Shown: positions 33,270-41,970, counted from the stretch's first letter. The stretch is DNA of 52,278 bases from Verrucomicrobiota bacterium (GCA_025457615.1 JALOTZ010000021.1:1-52278), one strand, 5' to 3'. Numbers and translations are program-made. Notes: generated by a model from the letters alone, not told the origin.

Positions 33270-34909
33270 GGCAGCAGCAGGTGTTCGATGTAACGGTCCT
33301 CGAAGCCGTCCGCGAGGTTCAGTTCGATGACCTCGACCCGCTGGCGAAGCTCTTCCATTTCCGCGAGTGTCGTGCGGTCCACCAGCGCCAGCAGCGCGCC
33401 CGCCAGCGAGGTGTTGCCCACCACGCGCACCTGTTCCTCGCGAAAACCGGGCAGCAAACCGATGGCGATGGCGTGCGCAACATCGAGGTGCATGCCGAAT
33501 CCGCCCGCGAGGTAAACGCGTCCCAAATCCACCGCGCGGATGGCCGCCGTTTCCAGCAGCACCTCGATGCCCGCGCCAATCGCCGCCTTGGCCTGCAACA
33601 GCAAGGCCACGTCCACTTCACTCACGCGCAACGCCCCCGCACCGTTGCCATCGGCAATGCGGATGGCGCGTTCGCCCTCCACCGCCATCTTGTAGGCGTC
33701 TGGAAGATGCGCATCCCAGATTCCCGTGGTGAAACGGCCGGCGGGAGTGAGAATTCCTTGATCACGCGCCGTGGCCAGGAAGTCCACATACGCCGAACCG
33801 CAGATCCCGTTGGCCCGCGCCAGCGGCACGTTGCCGATGACTTCCGTGTCCAGCGCGAAGGGATCAAGACGCACGTTCAAGTCGCTCACCGCGCCTTCGC
33901 GGGCGCGCGTCCCGCACCGCAAACCGCAGCCTTCGAACGCCGGCCCAGCCGCCGTCGCGCAGCCGAACAATTTGCCGCCGGCCTGCAAGACGATCTCGCC
34001 GTTCGTGCCGATGTCCACCAGCAGGCTCGGCCGCTCGTCAAACACCATGCCGCTGGCAAACACTCCTGCGGTGATGTCCGCGCCGAGGTAAGCCGCAATG
34101 GCGGGCAGAAGTTGCAAAGGCAACGCCGCGCCCAGTCCGGGCACTTCCAACCCGATATCGCCCGCGCTCACCCGCTTCCCGGCGATGAACCGTGGTGTGA
34201 ACGGCGCAATGCCCAGCGGCGTCGGGTCTGCGCCGACGAGCAGGTGCAGCATCGTCGTGTTGCCCGCCATCGCGCCGCCGGCAATCCGTTCCGGCAGGCG
34301 TCCGGCCCGTTCGCAGGCTTTGGCCAGCAGCGGCTGAATTGTCTCCGTCACGATGGCGCGTTGCATCGCAGCCAACGCTTCCGGGTTGCGCCCGGCGTCA
34401 ATGCGCGTGACGACGTTGTCGCCGAAACGAATCTGTTCGTTGAACGCGCCCGCCCGCGACAAAACCTCGCCGGTCACCAAGTCCACCAGCAGCACCACCA
34501 CGGTGGTGGTGCCGATGTCCACGGCCAGTGCGGTGTCACGCTCTCCGGGAACGAAATCAAAGAGCGGCTGATGCGCGTAGGGAACGCCGATCTCAAATGT
34601 CTCACCGACTTGCGGCCGATGCTCGATCCGCGAACGGGCGGGAAGATGAACTGTGGCTTCGCCCATCAGCCGGGCGCGACAGGCTTTGATGGTGGCGGAC
34701 GCAGCGACGGTCCTTCCCTCCACCGATGCCGTGCCGGCGCGCAGTTCCACTTCGCACCCATGACACAGCCCCCGCTGACCACAGCGGGTATTCAACGGCC
34801 AGCCGTGAGTTGCCAGCACGTCCGCCAGCGAACGTCCATCATCGGCAATCGGGATTGTGCGGCGTTCGCCGAAATCCAGTTCGATCAGGAGATGCGGCGG
34901 CTTGCTCAT
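33266..34909 (-). CDS. RACE protein: ferredoxin plus ASKHA corrinoid-reactivating ATPase
   Basis: 547 aa. Reductively reactivates corrinoid proteins whose cobalt has slipped to the inactive Co(II) state, using ATP. The N-terminal ferredoxin has Cys43, Cys49, Cys52 and Cys77 for a 2Fe-2S cluster. The middle and C-terminal region is the DUF4445/ASKHA fold: LAVDIGTTTVVVLLVDLVTG, GAMAGNTTMLHLLVG, SLLVDIGTNGEIVL and YLAGGFGMHLDVAHAIAIGL. ATG at 34909 overlaps the preceding gene (ATGA); a longer frame upstream is not used. It would serve the MtaC-like protein encoded 3 kb away; no other corrinoid protein is in the window. Confidence 0.92.
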   Translation of the reverse strand: MSKPPHLLIELDFGERRTIPIADDGRSLADVLATHGWPLNTRCGQRGLCHGCEVELRAGTASVEGRTVAASATIKACRARLMGEATVHLPARSRIEHRPQVGETFEIGVPYAHQPLFDFVPGERDTALAVDIGTTTVVVLLVDLVTGEVLSRAGAFNEQIRFGDNVVTRIDAGRNPEALAAMQRAIVTETIQPLLAKACERAGRLPERIAGGAMAGNTTMLHLLVGADPTPLGIAPFTPRFIAGKRVSAGDIGLEVPGLGAALPLQLLPAIAAYLGADITAGVFASGMVFDERPSLLVDIGTNGEIVLQAGGKLFGCATAAGPAFEGCGLRCGTRAREGAVSDLNVRLDPFALDTEVIGNVPLARANGICGSAYVDFLATARDQGILTPAGRFTTGIWDAHLPDAYKMAVEGERAIRIADGNGAGALRVSEVDVALLLQAKAAIGAGIEVLLETAAIRAVDLGRVYLAGGFGMHLDVAHAIAIGLLPGFREEQVRVVGNTSLAGALLALVDRTTLAEMEELRQRVEVIELNLADGFEDRYIEHLLLP

Positions 34910-35280
34910 TTCTGCATTTCCCTCCGCCTTGAATCTGCCGGGCGACTTTGTCTCGTCCAATGCCATGTGCCGCAATGCGAACAGCGTTCGTATCGGCACA
35001 GAACAAAATTCAAGCCGGCCCGCAGCGAACGGCCGTATTCCCTTCCGCAGTCAGGACAATGCGCATAGCCGTTCAGCCAGACACCGAAGGCGCGCAGTCC
35101 GCCGTTCAAATGAACCAGCCACGCCGTCGATCCCAGAAAAAACATCAACCAACTCATGGGCAGTGTCGCCACCAGACAGCATCCCCCCCAGCGCCGATCC
35201 ACCGCTGGTGTCAGGCGCCACAGCACCGCGCCACCGATGATTGCAGCGATGGCAAAGGTGATGAGGACAGCGACAATCAT
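34906..35280 (-). CDS. Small membrane protein with a zinc-ribbon-like tail
   Basis: 124 aa. Two membrane helices (about 2-21, IVAVLITFAIAAIIGGAVLW, and 35-56, LVATLPMSWLMFFLGSTAW) followed by a cytoplasmic tail with Cys75-x2-Cys78 (AHCPDCGREY) and Cys100-x2-Cys103 (RCSHCGTWH), a zinc-ribbon or rubredoxin-like four-cysteine arrangement; Cys95 is extra. I recognise no family. Both ends overlap neighbours by ATGA (DUF1638 before, RACE after), so it is translationally locked into the corrinoid-activation unit. It could be an electron carrier docking protein or a membrane anchor; this is inference. Confidence 0.7.
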   Translation of the reverse strand: MIVAVLITFAIAAIIGGAVLWRLTPAVDRRWGGCCLVATLPMSWLMFFLGSTAWLVHLNGGLRAFGVWLNGYAHCPDCGREYGRSLRAGLNFVLCRYERCSHCGTWHWTRQSRPADSRRREMQK

Positions 35281-36038
35281 TGAGTGGGGCGTTTGTCTGA
35301 CACCGGTTCGGCGCGCAGGATGTTCGCGTCCGCGGATTGGCCGAGTTGCATTCCCGGCTCGACGATCTGGAAGCGGGCATCGTCCCACTTGCCCCAGAGC
35401 AAGTCACGGAGCAGCTTCGCGTCGCCGCGGATGCGTTCGAACTTCCAACCGAGCCAGTCGGCGCAGCGGCGGGCGTAGTCGGCCTCGCTCTCGGCGTCGT
35501 CCGTGCCGAGGTCAAGGTAGGTGGCGGTGTCGTGCAACGCCCATTGCTCGCGCTCGGTTTCGAGGAGGAACTCCACGTCGTCCGCCTCAAACTTCTTCTC
35601 CAGTTCCGTTTTCAACGCCTCCAGCTTTTCCGGGCCGGGCACGCGGCGATTGCGATTCCAGCCGGGCGTGTAGTAGTAGCAGGTCGGGCAACGGTGTTGG
35701 TGATCGGCGTAAGCTTCCTTGCTGCCCATGAACACGGTGATGCAGTCATGAGCGCGTGGGATGACGAGTTTGTGCCGCAATGGTCGCAACCCCGCCGTGC
35801 CGCGACCGCACAAGCCGTAGGCCAGCACGATGGCTTCGATGTCATTGCGCGCGTCCACTTCAGTGATCTGCTGTTGCAAGGTGGCGCGAAGGTGATCGGG
35901 CCGGTCGTGCAAGCCCATCTCAAATTGACGCACTTCTGCGATATGCTCCGCCCCGCGGGCCAGCAGCGCGATTTCCCGCTCAAAAACCGAACACACCAGC
36001 AGCGCGATACGGGGCGGGATATGATCGCAACCTTTCAT
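35277..36038 (-). CDS. DUF1638 family protein
   Basis: 253 aa. Family landmarks: VLAYGLCGRGTAGL (71-84), IPRAHDCITVFMGSKEAY (93-110) and CPTCYYYTPGWNRN (117-130). DUF1638 genes accompany corrinoid methyltransferase genes (for example those for methylamines) in archaea and bacteria, but their role has not been established; the conserved Cys/His residues suggest metal or corrinoid handling. Followed by the zinc-ribbon membrane protein through an ATGA overlap. It is preceded by a 123-base gap (36039-36161), the longest in this half of the array. That gap contains TTGACA on the minus strand, so an internal promoter may drive the corrinoid-activation genes. Confidence 0.85.
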   Translation of the reverse strand: MKGCDHIPPRIALLVCSVFEREIALLARGAEHIAEVRQFEMGLHDRPDHLRATLQQQITEVDARNDIEAIVLAYGLCGRGTAGLRPLRHKLVIPRAHDCITVFMGSKEAYADHQHRCPTCYYYTPGWNRNRRVPGPEKLEALKTELEKKFEADDVEFLLETEREQWALHDTATYLDLGTDDAESEADYARRCADWLGWKFERIRGDAKLLRDLLWGKWDDARFQIVEPGMQLGQSADANILRAEPVSDKRPTQ

Positions 36039-36161
36039 CCGATTGAAGATGGCAAGTTCATGCCCATTCCCAATACGACCAATGCGCTACCGGTGGCTCC
36101 ATGTCCGCCAATCCTCCGCCGCATGTCAAAAGGGGTATTCATGAATTATCTGGAACCGTGG

Positions 36162-37415
36162 TCATTTCAGCCGCGCTGCGTCATAGGCCAGCCGCTGGGC
36201 TGAACTCATGTTTTCGAAGTCTGGCAATCCATTTGCCAGCTTGGGCCAATCCCCGGTCGGCGTTGGTTTGCCGGCGGTCGCCAACTGCGGCTTTGCCAGT
36301 GGGTTGTTTCGAATCTCAGCCGTCGAGCGCCGCTGGGCGCTGCCGTCGTAGCTCATGGCCTGATCCGTCTGCTGCAAATCCTCCGCCAGCGACCGATGCG
36401 GCTTGATGCCCTTGGCCTGCAACACGCCGTGATACGCCCGCACCGCCTCCTCCGGGGCAACCTTCCCGTCCGTGATCAGCCGCAGCATCTCGATGAACGC
36501 CAGCTGATGCTCCGCGTTGTTGATCTTGCGCCCATAGAGCGCGACGCGCGCGCCATACTTCTGCGCGTCGTGAATCAGCTTGAACGCGTCATACGTTGTC
36601 CCAGCGCTGCCGCCCAGAATCCCCACCACCAGCTTCGGGTCATACTGTGCCAGTTCCTCCATCGCCTTCGGACCGTGATAGACAATCTTCAGAAACTGTG
36701 GCCGGCCCGATTCGGGCACGGCCGCCAGCGTGCGAATGATATTGTCGTTGATGAATTCCCCCAGCTTCTCCGGCGCGATGCCGCTGTTCACGTTCGGGTC
36801 GAACACTTCCAGAAAATGCCGGAAGCCCTTCCGCTCCGCCTCCTCCCGAAACGCCTTATACCACAGTAACGCTTCACGGTCCTGCTCCAGTTCGTTGACG
36901 AAGGTGACAGAGTATAGCCCGAGATTCGCGCCGGGAATGTCGCCATTGCGGTCGCATTCGATCTCGCCGCACTGGATGTGGTCAATGCTGGCCGAACGGA
37001 ACGGCTGGCTCGGCTCGCGGGTGTAGCAGCCGTGGCGCACGGCCCAGACGTCGGTCGTGTCGTTGGCGCGGCAGGCCGGCGTCACATGCGAGTTTTGGAA
37101 GAGTCCTTCCTTGATGGTGAGTTGCTCGTTGACGTAGGCCGACATGAGCATGATGTCCACCAGTCCCTGATGGGTGACTTCGCGAATGATGTCGAGGAAC
37201 TCCGGCAGGTTGCGATAGCCGTATTCCTCACGCGTCCACACCTCGGGTGAAAACTGCGCCGGACGTGCGCCGTGCTTCGCAAGGTAGCTGCGCGGACCGG
37301 GGGCGCGCACGCCAAACGCCATGTCGGCATCCTTCGCGTCGGCCAGGATGAATTCGCGGGTGGAATGCGGATTGGCCCGGACGGCGGCGAGTTTTTTGTC
37401 TAGCGATCGTTGCAT
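36162..37415 (-). CDS. Class I aldolase-like TIM-barrel protein (LacD/DhnA type)
   Basis: 417 aa. Not a standard family member, but the core pattern of DeoC/LacD/FbaB aldolases is visible: a helix then FLEVFDP (201-207), Lys243 in FLKIVYHGPKAM as the probable Schiff-base lysine, VVGILGGSAGTTYDA (263-276) and a final phosphate-binding GARVALYGRKI (288-298). The last 90 residues are an extra extension. It lies in the run PfkB kinase, mutarotase-like, aldolase-like, two to three bases after the mutarotase gene, suggesting cleavage of a ketose bisphosphate made by the kinase. The substrate is unknown and the family assignment is by pattern only. Confidence 0.6.
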   Translation of the reverse strand: MQRSLDKKLAAVRANPHSTREFILADAKDADMAFGVRAPGPRSYLAKHGARPAQFSPEVWTREEYGYRNLPEFLDIIREVTHQGLVDIMLMSAYVNEQLTIKEGLFQNSHVTPACRANDTTDVWAVRHGCYTREPSQPFRSASIDHIQCGEIECDRNGDIPGANLGLYSVTFVNELEQDREALLWYKAFREEAERKGFRHFLEVFDPNVNSGIAPEKLGEFINDNIIRTLAAVPESGRPQFLKIVYHGPKAMEELAQYDPKLVVGILGGSAGTTYDAFKLIHDAQKYGARVALYGRKINNAEHQLAFIEMLRLITDGKVAPEEAVRAYHGVLQAKGIKPHRSLAEDLQQTDQAMSYDGSAQRRSTAEIRNNPLAKPQLATAGKPTPTGDWPKLANGLPDFENMSSAQRLAYDAARLK

Positions 37416-37417
37416 AA

Positions 37418-38572
37418 TTAGAACAGGGGTTCAGGGTTTGGCTTTCCCAACTCCAAGACACTCAAGTCCACGGGAGCCGCTACCGTGCGGCCACTGTGGG
37501 ATGTCAGTTTGACGGACTGCCCATTTTCCGCCGGGCGGATTGACTTCACCCGGTCAAAGCCTTTGGGTATGGCCGCCACGGCCATGAGGTAATTGACCCT
37601 CAGCGGCGCGTTTGGATTGAGCGGATGACAGGTGGCATGACCTTGGGCGGAGAGGGAATTCGTTTTCGCTGATTCCGCCAGGCCATAGTGGAAATACGAG
37701 GTTGCCTCCTCCACGCCCAGCACGTTGACGTGCCGGCCATTCCACGGCGGATAATGGCGCCCGCCGTTGGACAGCCAGAAAATCGTCTGCCGCAGCACGC
37801 GTGGATCTTTCAACGCGAACCACACATAACCCTCCTTGGAAAACACCACGGCCGTCCAGGCGAACGGCTGCCGGTCGTCGCCCTGCAACATGACGATGTC
37901 TTCAAACCCACGCCGCGCCGGATAAACGCTCAAATCCGTAAAGCCGCCGTTGGCCAATGGAACTTTCGCCAATGACAGAAAGTTCCCGCCCGGCTGCAGG
38001 CAGGAATAGCCGCCATTGGCAGGGTTCTCCAGCGGCACCGGCACAACCTTGCCTTGGACAAACCGGCTGGTGGACACCCGCCCGCCTGAATCCGGAAATC
38101 TCAGCATCGCGTGATGCCCAAAATTCATCGGCCCGGTCATGCCGCTGATAACGTGGCGCTGGTAAACCGCCGTCTGGCCGGGGCGCAGGTGGATGTATTT
38201 GTCCACCCGGCCTGCGCGGATTTTCGTGTTCAAACTCAAGTGGAATCCGTCGGACACAGCCGACTCCAGCTTCCACTTGGCGTTGGCCGTTTCACCGTGA
38301 ACCGGGTGCTGTTCGTCTTTGAACTGGGTCGCATTGCCCCCAAAAGGCAGGCAAAAGAAATCGCCGCGCAACACTTTGAGAATGGGCGGCAACGATGGAT
38401 CAACTTGTTCTTGCGCCCACGGCGCAATCGAGAACGGCTGAATCTTCTTCTCGCCTAACTTGAATGTCACCGGGCCGATGTGTCCGCCGGTTTCGGTGAC
38501 GAATGCCTCGACCTCGCTGTTCGCGACCCGCCACGACGGTTGGCCATGCTTGATCTCTAGCTTTGTTTTCAT
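37418..38572 (-). CDS. Mutarotase-like (galactose mutarotase fold) protein
   Basis: 384 aa, beta-rich, no signal peptide. Opening strands VEAFVTETGGHIGPVTFKLG, a central HVISGMTGPMNFGHHAMLRFP, and GRHYPPWNGRHVNVLGVEEA near residue 300 suggest the aldose 1-epimerase/GalM superfold, but catalytic His/Glu residues cannot be placed with certainty. Such proteins often equilibrate sugar anomers or bind sugars. The ATG at 38572 overlaps the kinase gene stop (ATGA), fixing the start; the open frame upstream is a shadow of the kinase gene. It is likely to act on the same sugar as its neighbours. Confidence 0.55.
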   Translation of the reverse strand: MKTKLEIKHGQPSWRVANSEVEAFVTETGGHIGPVTFKLGEKKIQPFSIAPWAQEQVDPSLPPILKVLRGDFFCLPFGGNATQFKDEQHPVHGETANAKWKLESAVSDGFHLSLNTKIRAGRVDKYIHLRPGQTAVYQRHVISGMTGPMNFGHHAMLRFPDSGGRVSTSRFVQGKVVPVPLENPANGGYSCLQPGGNFLSLAKVPLANGGFTDLSVYPARRGFEDIVMLQGDDRQPFAWTAVVFSKEGYVWFALKDPRVLRQTIFWLSNGGRHYPPWNGRHVNVLGVEEATSYFHYGLAESAKTNSLSAQGHATCHPLNPNAPLRVNYLMAVAAIPKGFDRVKSIRPAENGQSVKLTSHSGRTVAAPVDLSVLELGKPNPEPLF

Positions 38573-39711
38573 TCGTTGGTCATGGTTTGCACGAAATCCG
38601 CCAACTCTGGGAGCGTGGCGCTGCGGGCGTGCCGCACGAAGAAGCCCGAACCGGCTGTGGCACAGGCCAGGCGGGAGCGCGCGTTCAATTGGAGCAACAA
38701 GCCCAAACAATACCCCGCATTGAAACGATCCCCCGCCCCCGTGCTCTTCCTGGGCTTTTCACAATACGGTCCGCGCAGGAATGCCGGCTCGCAGGCATTT
38801 CCCACCGCCGCACATTTGATGTGATGAATCACCACTTCGCTGATGCCCAGACGTTTTCGCAAGGCTTGTCCCTGCGCCAGGCTCGCCTCCGGATCGTCAC
38901 TCGCCTCGGAAATATCCAGCAGGCGGGCAAGGATATTGGCTTCGTTCCCATTCAACCCCAAGGTCAACGGGCCGTATTGTTCAAACTGCGGCAGCGTGTC
39001 CAGCATCGCCCGGATGTCACAGGCGGAACGGCTCGATGGATCCACCAAATCAATGAAAAAGGCCGGGCGCTGATTCAGCTTGGAATAAACCTTGTCCTGT
39101 AACAACCCCCATACCGCCGTCATGTGCGGATAGAGCGTCCAATCCGTCAGTGCAATCACCCGAGCCGTGGCACAAGACCAAGCATAAGCTTTATCCGCCA
39201 GCATTGTTTCCACGTGATCTGGCGTGAAGTCGGCCAACTGGGACACGGCACTGAACATGAGTTTGCCGTCGTTGAATTCATAGGCCAGCGTGCGCCCCGG
39301 CTCCTTGCCCCAGGAATGACAATTCCGAAATCGGGCGGCCGCTTCCTGAAACGCCGGATGCATTGGCTGACCCAGCGTGGCGAACATATCCACCGGCACG
39401 CCCAGCGCCGCCAACCCGTCGCCCGTATTGACCGCACACCCGCCGGGATGCACCGCGTTCACCACGATCTCCCGCAGGCTGCTGTGCCCCGCCGCCTTCG
39501 AGATCAAGCCGCCGAAGGTGGCGATGTCCGGCACCGCACTGAAGGCCGTGAGGCTCTGGCGTTCCCCCACCACCGAGATCATCTCGTCCACAAAGCCATC
39601 AAAGCCGATGGTCACGGACGGGAGCCGCTTCACGACCCGCAGGCGGGCGGCAAGGTCTGGATAAAACTTTGACGCCGCCGGTGGCAATTGGAATTCAGCG
39701 CGCACCTTCAT
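38569..39711 (-). CDS. PfkB-family sugar kinase
   Basis: 380 aa. Ribokinase fold with the C-terminal PfkB signature KSTGAGDRFNAGYCLGL, where Gly325-Ala-Gly327-Asp328 forms the anion hole and catalytic base. The N-terminal part has VTIGFDGFVDEMISVV and the glycine pair in HPGGCAVNTGDGLAALG that binds the sugar. It probably phosphorylates a ketose phosphate or nucleoside-type sugar. Coupled to the mutarotase-like gene by ATGA and preceded by a UroD-like gene ten bases away. With the following aldolase it would form a tagatose-pathway-like pair; that is inference. Confidence 0.88.
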   Translation of the reverse strand: MKVRAEFQLPPAASKFYPDLAARLRVVKRLPSVTIGFDGFVDEMISVVGERQSLTAFSAVPDIATFGGLISKAAGHSSLREIVVNAVHPGGCAVNTGDGLAALGVPVDMFATLGQPMHPAFQEAAARFRNCHSWGKEPGRTLAYEFNDGKLMFSAVSQLADFTPDHVETMLADKAYAWSCATARVIALTDWTLYPHMTAVWGLLQDKVYSKLNQRPAFFIDLVDPSSRSACDIRAMLDTLPQFEQYGPLTLGLNGNEANILARLLDISEASDDPEASLAQGQALRKRLGISEVVIHHIKCAAVGNACEPAFLRGPYCEKPRKSTGAGDRFNAGYCLGLLLQLNARSRLACATAGSGFFVRHARSATLPELADFVQTMTNE

Positions 39712-39720
39712 GTCAACAGA

Positions 39721-40731
39721 TCACGACATTGTATCCTCGGCCGCAGCCCGAAAGGCGCGCAGATTGGCGACCGTTGTGTCCGGAGGAACTTCGCAGCCGG
39801 CAGAAACGATGACGCGACCACCAGCCTGTGCCCGACATTCGCGCACACTCGCCAGGATCTGTGCGGGCGTGCCGTTCTGAATGACGCTGACCGGATCGCA
39901 TTTTCCAGAGAAAACCTGCTGCGGCCCAAGGAGCGCTGTAAAGTCCGCCATCGTGGGCACGAGGTGATCTACATCCAGGATGTCCGCGCCGGTGGCAATC
40001 ATGTCGGGCATGATCTTGGCGGTGTTTCCGCAAATGTGAAGCTTGGCCTTTGCGCCCCGGGAATGGATGTGGTCCACCAGCTCCTTTTCCCGGCTGAAAG
40101 CCAGATTGCGATACGGCCCGGGACCAATCTGCGAGCAAAAGGCGTCGCCAATCCCGATGCAGTGGGCTCCGGCCTGCACCTGCAAGGTGATAAACTCCTT
40201 CGCGGAGGCCACGATGACATCCATCGCCCGGCCGCAAAGCTCCGGTTCGTCGAGGAAGTCCATCGCCGCCTCGCTCAAACCGCGAATATCGGCGTAGGCC
40301 GCGACCGGGCCTTCCACCCAGCCGACGATGAAATACTTGTCGCCGACCAACCGTTTGAATTCTTTGATTTCATTGATGCGGTTGGCGCACCGGAGATTGT
40401 CCAGCGGCTTGTAAGGTTTGATCCTGGACATAGATTCAAGATCCGGCAGCCGGCCTCCCACATCCATCGGCAGGTTGTCCTCCGGATATTCCACCTGGAT
40501 GCCGAAGGCCGTGGCCTCGGCCCACGGATCGGACATGACGGTCACCCAATCAATGCCGAAGTCATCAGCACACTTGATCATGGCCGCGGCTTTGGCGCGG
40601 TAATCGAGACAGAACTCCCGGTATTTGACGCCGGCATAGCGCGCCGCCCAGCGCATGATGATCGGGTGGAACGGAGGGCGATCCACCGGCTTGCCGGCAA
40701 GAAAATTCAGAGTTCGTTCTAGTCCAGTCAT
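39721..40731 (-). CDS. UroD/MtaA-like methyltransferase-type protein
   Basis: 336 aa TIM barrel of the uroporphyrinogen decarboxylase superfamily. It has the zinc motif of methylcobamide:thiol methyltransferases: His232-Ile-Cys234 (KLHICGNTAKI) and Cys313 (VSAGCEVP). This differs from heme-pathway UroD, whose key aspartate and arginine pattern I cannot place. The rest of the family pattern is present (FGIDWVTVMSDPWAEATAFG, DILDVDHLVP). It sits between the P450 and PfkB genes (13 and 10 bases apart). It could accept methyl groups from a methyl-corrinoid or process a methylated sugar derivative. Proteins like this are numerous in Verrucomicrobiota and mostly unassigned. Confidence 0.75.
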   Translation of the reverse strand: MTGLERTLNFLAGKPVDRPPFHPIIMRWAARYAGVKYREFCLDYRAKAAAMIKCADDFGIDWVTVMSDPWAEATAFGIQVEYPEDNLPMDVGGRLPDLESMSRIKPYKPLDNLRCANRINEIKEFKRLVGDKYFIVGWVEGPVAAYADIRGLSEAAMDFLDEPELCGRAMDVIVASAKEFITLQVQAGAHCIGIGDAFCSQIGPGPYRNLAFSREKELVDHIHSRGAKAKLHICGNTAKIMPDMIATGADILDVDHLVPTMADFTALLGPQQVFSGKCDPVSVIQNGTPAQILASVRECRAQAGGRVIVSAGCEVPPDTTVANLRAFRAAAEDTMS

Positions 40732-40743
40732 GCGTTTATCCCA

Positions 40744-41958
40744 TTATTCATTGTTGGTCTTCAAGTTCGGACCTGGGCGTGATTTTGTTTGTCGGTGTCC
40801 GTTGAACTTGACCACGAGCGAATCGTAGCCCAGTTCGCGCTGGTAACGGGCCTCGGTTTCCACGCGCTGCTTTGAGGCCAGTACAGTGATGCTGGCAAGG
40901 TGCTCGGTGCATTTCTGGAGCAACGTGCGCAGGAGCAGCCGAGCGTGCGGCGCACCCATGCAGAGATGTGTGCCAAAGCCGAAGGAGAGATGCGGGTTGG
41001 GCTTGCGGTCAAGGCGCACTTCTTCCGGCGCATCGAACGCTTTCTCGTCCATGTTCGCGGAGGCCCAGCAGAGGGAGATGCGTTCGCCGGCCTTGACGGT
41101 GACGCCGTTCACGTTCGTGTCCTCCGGGCAAACGCGCCCGATATGCGTGAGCGGCATGAACACACGGAAGAACTCCTCGCTGGCATGCGTGATGCGCTTG
41201 GGGTCTTCGCGCAAATATTCCAGCGCCTCGCGGTGGGTCGCCAGATAGCCCAACGCGCAGGAAATGGTGTGGATGATCGTGTCGCGCCCGCCGGCGAAGG
41301 CGAGATTGGCGAAGCCCATCATTTCCTCACGCGTAAGCGGTCGCCCACGGAAGGTCGCCTTCGTTAAAGCACTAAAGAAGTCCTCCCCTGGATTCGCTAC
41401 CGCGCGGTCGAATTGTGCCTGCAGGTATTCCTCCAGCCGGTCTCCCTTTTTGAACTCGCCACCGGTCACCTTGAACACATGGATGCCCCAGCCAATCCAG
41501 GTTTCCGCCTCGGATTCAGGCACGTTGAGCAGGTGGGTGAGCGCACGGGATTGCAGCGGCAAGGCGAATTCCTTAACGATCTCAATGGCATCCCGAGCGA
41601 TGGCGTCGGTAAGCAGGCCGTCCACCAGAGCCTCGATCCGCGCCATGAACGCGGGATCTTTCGGTCGCTGGAAAAACGGGTCGGTGATCTTCCGGTAGTC
41701 GGTGTGCTCGGGCGGGTCGGTCTCGATGGGCAGTTGCCGCATTGAACGCACCTCTTCCTCCGAGGGAATCGGCACGCGGAAGGGCGCGTCGGAACTGAAT
41801 GTTTTCCAATCCTTCGCGGCGCGCCGCACGTCTTCATGGCGCAGGATCATGGTGATGTCCTCACCATGAAACGGGCACTGGAGAACGCCCGATTCGTTGC
41901 GTGCCTCACGGAAGGGATCAGGGCCGGGCTTCATTTCCTGGTTGGGGTCAGGTGTCAT
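40744..41958 (-). CDS. Cytochrome P450 monooxygenase
   Basis: 404 aa, soluble bacterial type. Heme-binding FGFGTHLCMG with Cys333, ExxR as Glu262-Arg265 (EEFFR), the I-helix FAGGRDT (221-227, Arg where many have Glu/His) and the PPEHTDYRK loop at 82-90. P450s of sugar-degradation loci can remove O-methyl groups from methylated galactose in marine Bacteroidota, releasing formaldehyde; the sugar genes on both sides make that role plausible here. No ferredoxin or ferredoxin reductase is encoded nearby apart from the ferredoxin domain of the RACE protein. Gaps of about 12 bases to either neighbour indicate co-transcription. Confidence 0.92.
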   Translation of the reverse strand: MTPDPNQEMKPGPDPFREARNESGVLQCPFHGEDITMILRHEDVRRAAKDWKTFSSDAPFRVPIPSEEEVRSMRQLPIETDPPEHTDYRKITDPFFQRPKDPAFMARIEALVDGLLTDAIARDAIEIVKEFALPLQSRALTHLLNVPESEAETWIGWGIHVFKVTGGEFKKGDRLEEYLQAQFDRAVANPGEDFFSALTKATFRGRPLTREEMMGFANLAFAGGRDTIIHTISCALGYLATHREALEYLREDPKRITHASEEFFRVFMPLTHIGRVCPEDTNVNGVTVKAGERISLCWASANMDEKAFDAPEEVRLDRKPNPHLSFGFGTHLCMGAPHARLLLRTLLQKCTEHLASITVLASKQRVETEARYQRELGYDSLVVKFNGHRQTKSRPGPNLKTNNE

Positions 41959-41970
41959 GGTGAAGTTGCT

